7,193 nucleotides of DNA, taken from the NCBI GenBank assembly GCA_903879975.1, contig CAIRNL010000212.1, forward strand, positions 1 to 7,193. Reading direction: 5' to 3'. The notes below the pieces were generated by a model that worked only from the letters and a program-made list of their open reading frames with translations, had not been told where the DNA came from and did not search any database. Below are positions 4,798 to 7,193 of the stretch, one piece after another. This DNA is from an uncultured Chloroflexota bacterium. GTDB lineage: Bacteria > Chloroflexota > Anaerolineae > Caldilineales > Caldilineaceae. How positions within the stretch are numbered: position 1 is the stretch's first letter; each line of letters opens with the position of its first letter. The position numbers were made by a program, and so were the translations under genes.

Positions 4798-5613
4798 ATG
4801 TTGCGCATGCGAGGGTTTTTCTGGTTTGCGGCCGGAATCGTTCTGGCCCTGCTGGCTGGCTTTGTCGCCTATACGTCCCTGACGCAAGTCGCCCAGATCC
4901 CTGTTGAGTCGGGTAGCGCCGGGCCTACCGTTACGGTCGTCGCTGCCGCCCGCGACATCCCAGCCCGGACATTGCTCACGCAGGAACTGTTGGTCGAGGT
5001 CGCCCTGCCAGCCGAAGCCGTGCCACAGGGCTATGTCGATAGCTACGATCGTGTCATCGGCAAGCTGACGATGGTTCCGATGTATGCGGGCGAGCCGCTG
5101 TTGGATCAGCGTCTGGTTGACCCGAACATTGAAAGCGCCGATGGACGGCGTGCTCTATTCCTGAATGAAAACGAGGTCTTGATGGCAATTCCGGCCCAGG
5201 ACCTGCTCAGCCGTGTCGGCGTCCTGAAGCCGGGTGACCAAATTGATCTGCTCTATTCGCTCTCCTTTCCCGAAAGCCGCGGCATTGGCGCTGCTGTGGA
5301 GGCGCAAGATGACCAGCAAGCTACTTTTGCGTTGCTCCAAAATGTGAAGATTGTCGGGATGGCCGGTAGCGTCCAGCCGGTTGACGATGCCGCCCCTGAA
5401 GATGTTGCTGCACAGGCAGCGGGCCGGCCAGACGCCTTGCTGGTCACGCTGGCCCCGCAGGATGCGCTGACGTTGAAGTATGTCAATGACTCTGGCGGCA
5501 TCCTGGACTATGTACTGCGTGCACCTGGTGTAGAACGCCCATTCGAGTCTGATCCGGTGGACATCGACTATCTGATTAACCGCTACGGCATTCCTACGGG
5601 AGCCGGACGATGA
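4798..5613 (+). CDS. rcpC: RcpC/CpaB family Flp pilus assembly protein
   Basis: A 271-aa protein in the usual CpaB/RcpC size range. An N-terminal membrane helix at about 7-26 (FFWFAAGIVLALLAGFVAYT) anchors it with the rest outside. A SAF-type beta-clip domain covers about 43-108 (VTVVAAARDIPARTLLTQELL, then GKLTMVPMYAGEPLLDQRLV). A CpaB/RcpC domain covers about 118-245 (MAIPAQDLLSRVGVLKPGDQIDLLYS, LLQNVKIVGMAG, LVTLAPQDALTLKYVNDSGGILDYVLR). In Gram-negative species RcpC works with the outer-membrane secretin RcpA; no secretin gene is next to this one, so its partner may differ, perhaps cell-wall material. The ATG at 4798 is chosen because GGGGAGAGG lies 8 bases upstream and the helix starts at once. 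The earlier in-frame ATG at 4714 would overlap tadE by 56 bases. Confidence 0.92.
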   Translation: MLRMRGFFWFAAGIVLALLAGFVAYTSLTQVAQIPVESGSAGPTVTVVAAARDIPARTLLTQELLVEVALPAEAVPQGYVDSYDRVIGKLTMVPMYAGEPLLDQRLVDPNIESADGRRALFLNENEVLMAIPAQDLLSRVGVLKPGDQIDLLYSLSFPESRGIGAAVEAQDDQQATFALLQNVKIVGMAGSVQPVDDAAPEDVAAQAAGRPDALLVTLAPQDALTLKYVNDSGGILDYVLRAPGVERPFESDPVDIDYLINRYGIPTGAGR

Positions 5614-5636
5614 CCGTCAGGCATCGTACTGGAGTC

Positions 5637-5670
5637 GCCTGGATTCTACGCACTGGCGCTGCGTCCAGGC
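5637..5670 (+). repeat. Bulged hairpin in the rcpC-tadZ gap
   Basis: GCCTGGA (5637-5643) pairs with TCCAGGC (5664-5670), and inside it CGCA (5649-5652) pairs with TGCG (5660-5663), leaving a 5-base bulge. The 81-base gap (5614-5694) is otherwise featureless apart from the tadZ ribosome site 10 bases after the hairpin. Stability is modest; it may be chance. Confidence 0.35.
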
Positions 5671-5680
5671 AGTTGCGCAT

Positions 5681-5688
5681 AGGGGAGG
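5681..5688 (+). promoter_or_regulatory. Ribosome binding site that fixes the TTG start of tadZ
   Basis: AGGGGAGG lies 6 bases before TTG at 5695. There is no ATG or GTG near the right position in this frame, so the strong site supports TTG as the true start. Confidence 0.75.
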
Positions 5689-5694
5689 CGCATC

Positions 5695-6957
5695 TTGGCA
5701 AGGATCAGTCCTGGTGACACTTTACGCGTATTGTTGGTAGCCGAGTCAGAAGGCCTGCGCCAGCAGATCGGTGCCATCCTTGCTCAGTATGCCGGCGAGC
5801 ATCGACTCTTCTGGATCGCCCAGCCAGAGATGGCGGCGCGTCGCGCCGAAGACCTGCTTCCCCATCTCGTTCTGGTCGATGACGAGCTCACGGTTGCCCC
5901 GGCTCCCGCAATCGTCCGCCAGCTTTCCATCTCTGTGCCCAATGCAGTCACGATGGTCATGGTGGATGAACATGGCATGGCTGTGGCCCGCCAGGCGGTT
6001 CTCAGCGGCGCACGCGGGTTTGTCACCAAGCCCATCTTGGCCGAGGACTTCTGGGCAACTGTCCATCAACTGCTCACGCAAAACCAGACGCCGGAGCATG
6101 AACTCGGGCGTTCGGCCACCAAAATTGGCAAGGTTGTGGCCTTCGTGGGACCCAAGGGAGGAACCGGCCGCACGATGATGGCGACCAACACGGCAATCGC
6201 AATCTTGGAGCAGACCGGACAGGGTGTCGCCATGGTCGACGCGGATTATGTGGCGCCGGCGTTGGATGTCGTATTGAATCTTGAGGGCAACCGGGACATC
6301 AACACCCTGCTGGCGCGCGCGTCGCGGCTGGACAAGGATCTGGTGACGAGCGTGCTGGCCAATCATACATCGGGACTGCGCGTGCTCCTGGCGCCTCCGC
6401 CCATCTATGGAACGCTGGAAATCAGCCTGCCCCAGGTAGAGCAGATCGTGTCGCAGTTGCGCATGATGTTTGAGTGGGTCGTCATCGACCTCGGTGCTCT
6501 GGTCGACGAGAGTGGATATGGCTTCCTTGACAGTGCAGACCACATTGTCATGACGGTTCTGCCAGAACTGGTCTGCTTGCGCAACACGCGGCTTCTGCTC
6601 GACCAACTGCACGCCCGCGGCTATCCGGAAGAACGAGTTTGGCTCGTTTTGAACCGGGCTGGTATCGCCGGCGGTGTCGCCAAGAGCGACATCGAGGATA
6701 GATTGCACGTGCGTATCCGTCACTGGGTCCCGGACGACCAACCCCTGGTCAGCTTGAGCGTCAACCGGGGTGTGCCGCTCTATATCAGCCACAAGCGCAG
6801 TGCTGTGGCGCGCTCGATCGAGGAATTTGCGGTGATGTTTGTGGCGGGAACCAGCAAACAGCAGCTCTCCGAACCAAACCATGAGGAGCTGGCTCAGGCC
6901 ACCAACCCGTTCAGCCGTATGTTCCGCCGCATCAGTTCGGCAAGTGCTGCGAGGTGA
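5695..6957 (+). CDS. tadZ: TadZ/CpaE pilus localisation ATPase
   Basis: A 420-aa protein starting with TTG. Residues 10-128 form a receiver-like domain. The phospho-acceptor position D62 (LVLVDDE) and K112 (VTKP) are present, but the first acidic pair reads A16-E17 and the usual Thr/Ser of strand 4 is a Val (V90). The ParA/MinD-like ATPase domain covers about 145-385. Its deviant Walker A is GPKGGTGRT (152-160), with signature K154 but R159 where the catalytic Lys usually sits. MVDADY (180-185) is the switch I/Walker A' region, and WVVIDLG (261-267) is Walker B. The C-terminus (about 386-420) is a polar, Arg-rich tail. TadZ proteins mark the cell site for pilus assembly; many are poor or inactive ATPases. 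It follows rcpC by 81 bases and precedes the tadB-like gene by 3. Confidence 0.92.
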   Translation: MARISPGDTLRVLLVAESEGLRQQIGAILAQYAGEHRLFWIAQPEMAARRAEDLLPHLVLVDDELTVAPAPAIVRQLSISVPNAVTMVMVDEHGMAVARQAVLSGARGFVTKPILAEDFWATVHQLLTQNQTPEHELGRSATKIGKVVAFVGPKGGTGRTMMATNTAIAILEQTGQGVAMVDADYVAPALDVVLNLEGNRDINTLLARASRLDKDLVTSVLANHTSGLRVLLAPPPIYGTLEISLPQVEQIVSQLRMMFEWVVIDLGALVDESGYGFLDSADHIVMTVLPELVCLRNTRLLLDQLHARGYPEERVWLVLNRAGIAGGVAKSDIEDRLHVRIRHWVPDDQPLVSLSVNRGVPLYISHKRSAVARSIEEFAVMFVAGTSKQQLSEPNHEELAQATNPFSRMFRRISSASAAR

Positions 6958-6960
6958 TCG

Positions 6961-7193
6961 ATGTCTGTTGCGATGATGGTGGCCTTGCTGGTCGGATTTT
7001 CTGTCATGGCTTTGTTTCGCGCGATGCGCACGCTGTTGCCCCAAGGCGATCCCATCGAAGAGCGCCTCAAGGAGTTTGGTCTGACAGAGTATGTGCGCCA
7101 GGGGAACCGTGCACACGCCGCCAATGAGCGTCCGGAGCGCTTCCGGACAGTGGAGAAACTGGCACACAGTTTGGGCTTTGGCAAAAAGCTTCA
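6961..7193 (+). CDS. tadB: TadB/TadC-type pilus platform protein, N-terminal part (cut by right edge)
   Basis: The frame is open from ATG 6961 to the right edge: 77 codons, no stop. GAGGTG (6951-6956) lies 4 bases before the ATG and overlaps the tadZ stop, so translation is coupled. A first membrane helix (VAMMVALLVGFSVMALF, about 3-19) is followed by basic residues and a cytoplasmic stretch ending AHSLGFGKKL, which resembles the region before the T2SS protein F domain in TadB. TadB and TadC form the inner-membrane platform turned by the TadA motor. The F domain itself is beyond the edge, so TadC or another short membrane protein cannot be excluded. The expected tadA does not lie between tadZ and this gene. 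Confidence 0.7.
   Translation, partial: MSVAMMVALLVGFSVMALFRAMRTLLPQGDPIEERLKEFGLTEYVRQGNRAHAANERPERFRTVEKLAHSLGFGKKL

Noticed and set aside
5746..7167. Long minus-strand open frame (473 codons) across tadZ and the tadB-like gene
   Set aside because: It is antisense to a well-recognised tadZ, has no family likeness, and is rich in His/Gln/Arg as expected from the reverse frame of a GC-rich gene.

Overview
The window is GC-rich bacterial chromosomal DNA. Its right half is a Tad (tight adherence, Flp-type) pilus locus. The gene order flp-flp-tadE-rcpC/cpaB-tadZ/cpaE-tadB-like, the bare receiver-plus-ATPase TadZ and the absence of an outer-membrane secretin gene (rcpA/cpaC) next to rcpC would fit a Chloroflexota-like lineage. 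That assignment is an inference from gene style, not from a marker gene.

Left part (1-2067): the 3' end of an unrecognised membrane-anchored protein on the + strand meets, tail to tail and 6 bases apart, a two-gene minus-strand operon. That operon is a HAD-family phosphatase-like hydrolase followed by a Nudix hydrolase, joined by a 4-base ATGA overlap. Middle (2068-3291): a divergent intergenic region carries a strong-looking promoter interwoven with a perfect 25-bp palindrome. It drives a metallo-beta-lactamase-fold hydrolase with a complete metal-binding set. About 400 bases without a gene follow (3292-3695).

Right part (3696 to the edge): two nearly identical 66-aa Flp pilins lie in tandem, 268 bases apart. 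After them come a 194-base gap packed with inverted repeats, including a perfect 23-bp stem at 4210-4266, and then TadE (minor pilin), RcpC/CpaB (inner-membrane-anchored SAF-domain protein), TadZ/CpaE (receiver-like plus ParA/MinD-like localisation ATPase, TTG start) and the first 77 codons of a TadB/TadC-type platform protein. These should work together: Flp is the pilus subunit, TadE a pseudopilin, TadZ places the machine at a cell site, and TadB is the membrane platform. The motor ATPase (TadA/CpaF) and the prepilin peptidase (TadV/CpaA) are not in the window.

The parts least explained by known genes are the RNA/DNA structures: the 23-bp stem between pilin and tadE, competing pairings around the tadE ribosome site, an 18-base 3' flank kept identical in both flp copies, and the palindrome inside the hydrolase promoter. 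No tRNA, rRNA, CRISPR array, transposase or phage gene was seen.
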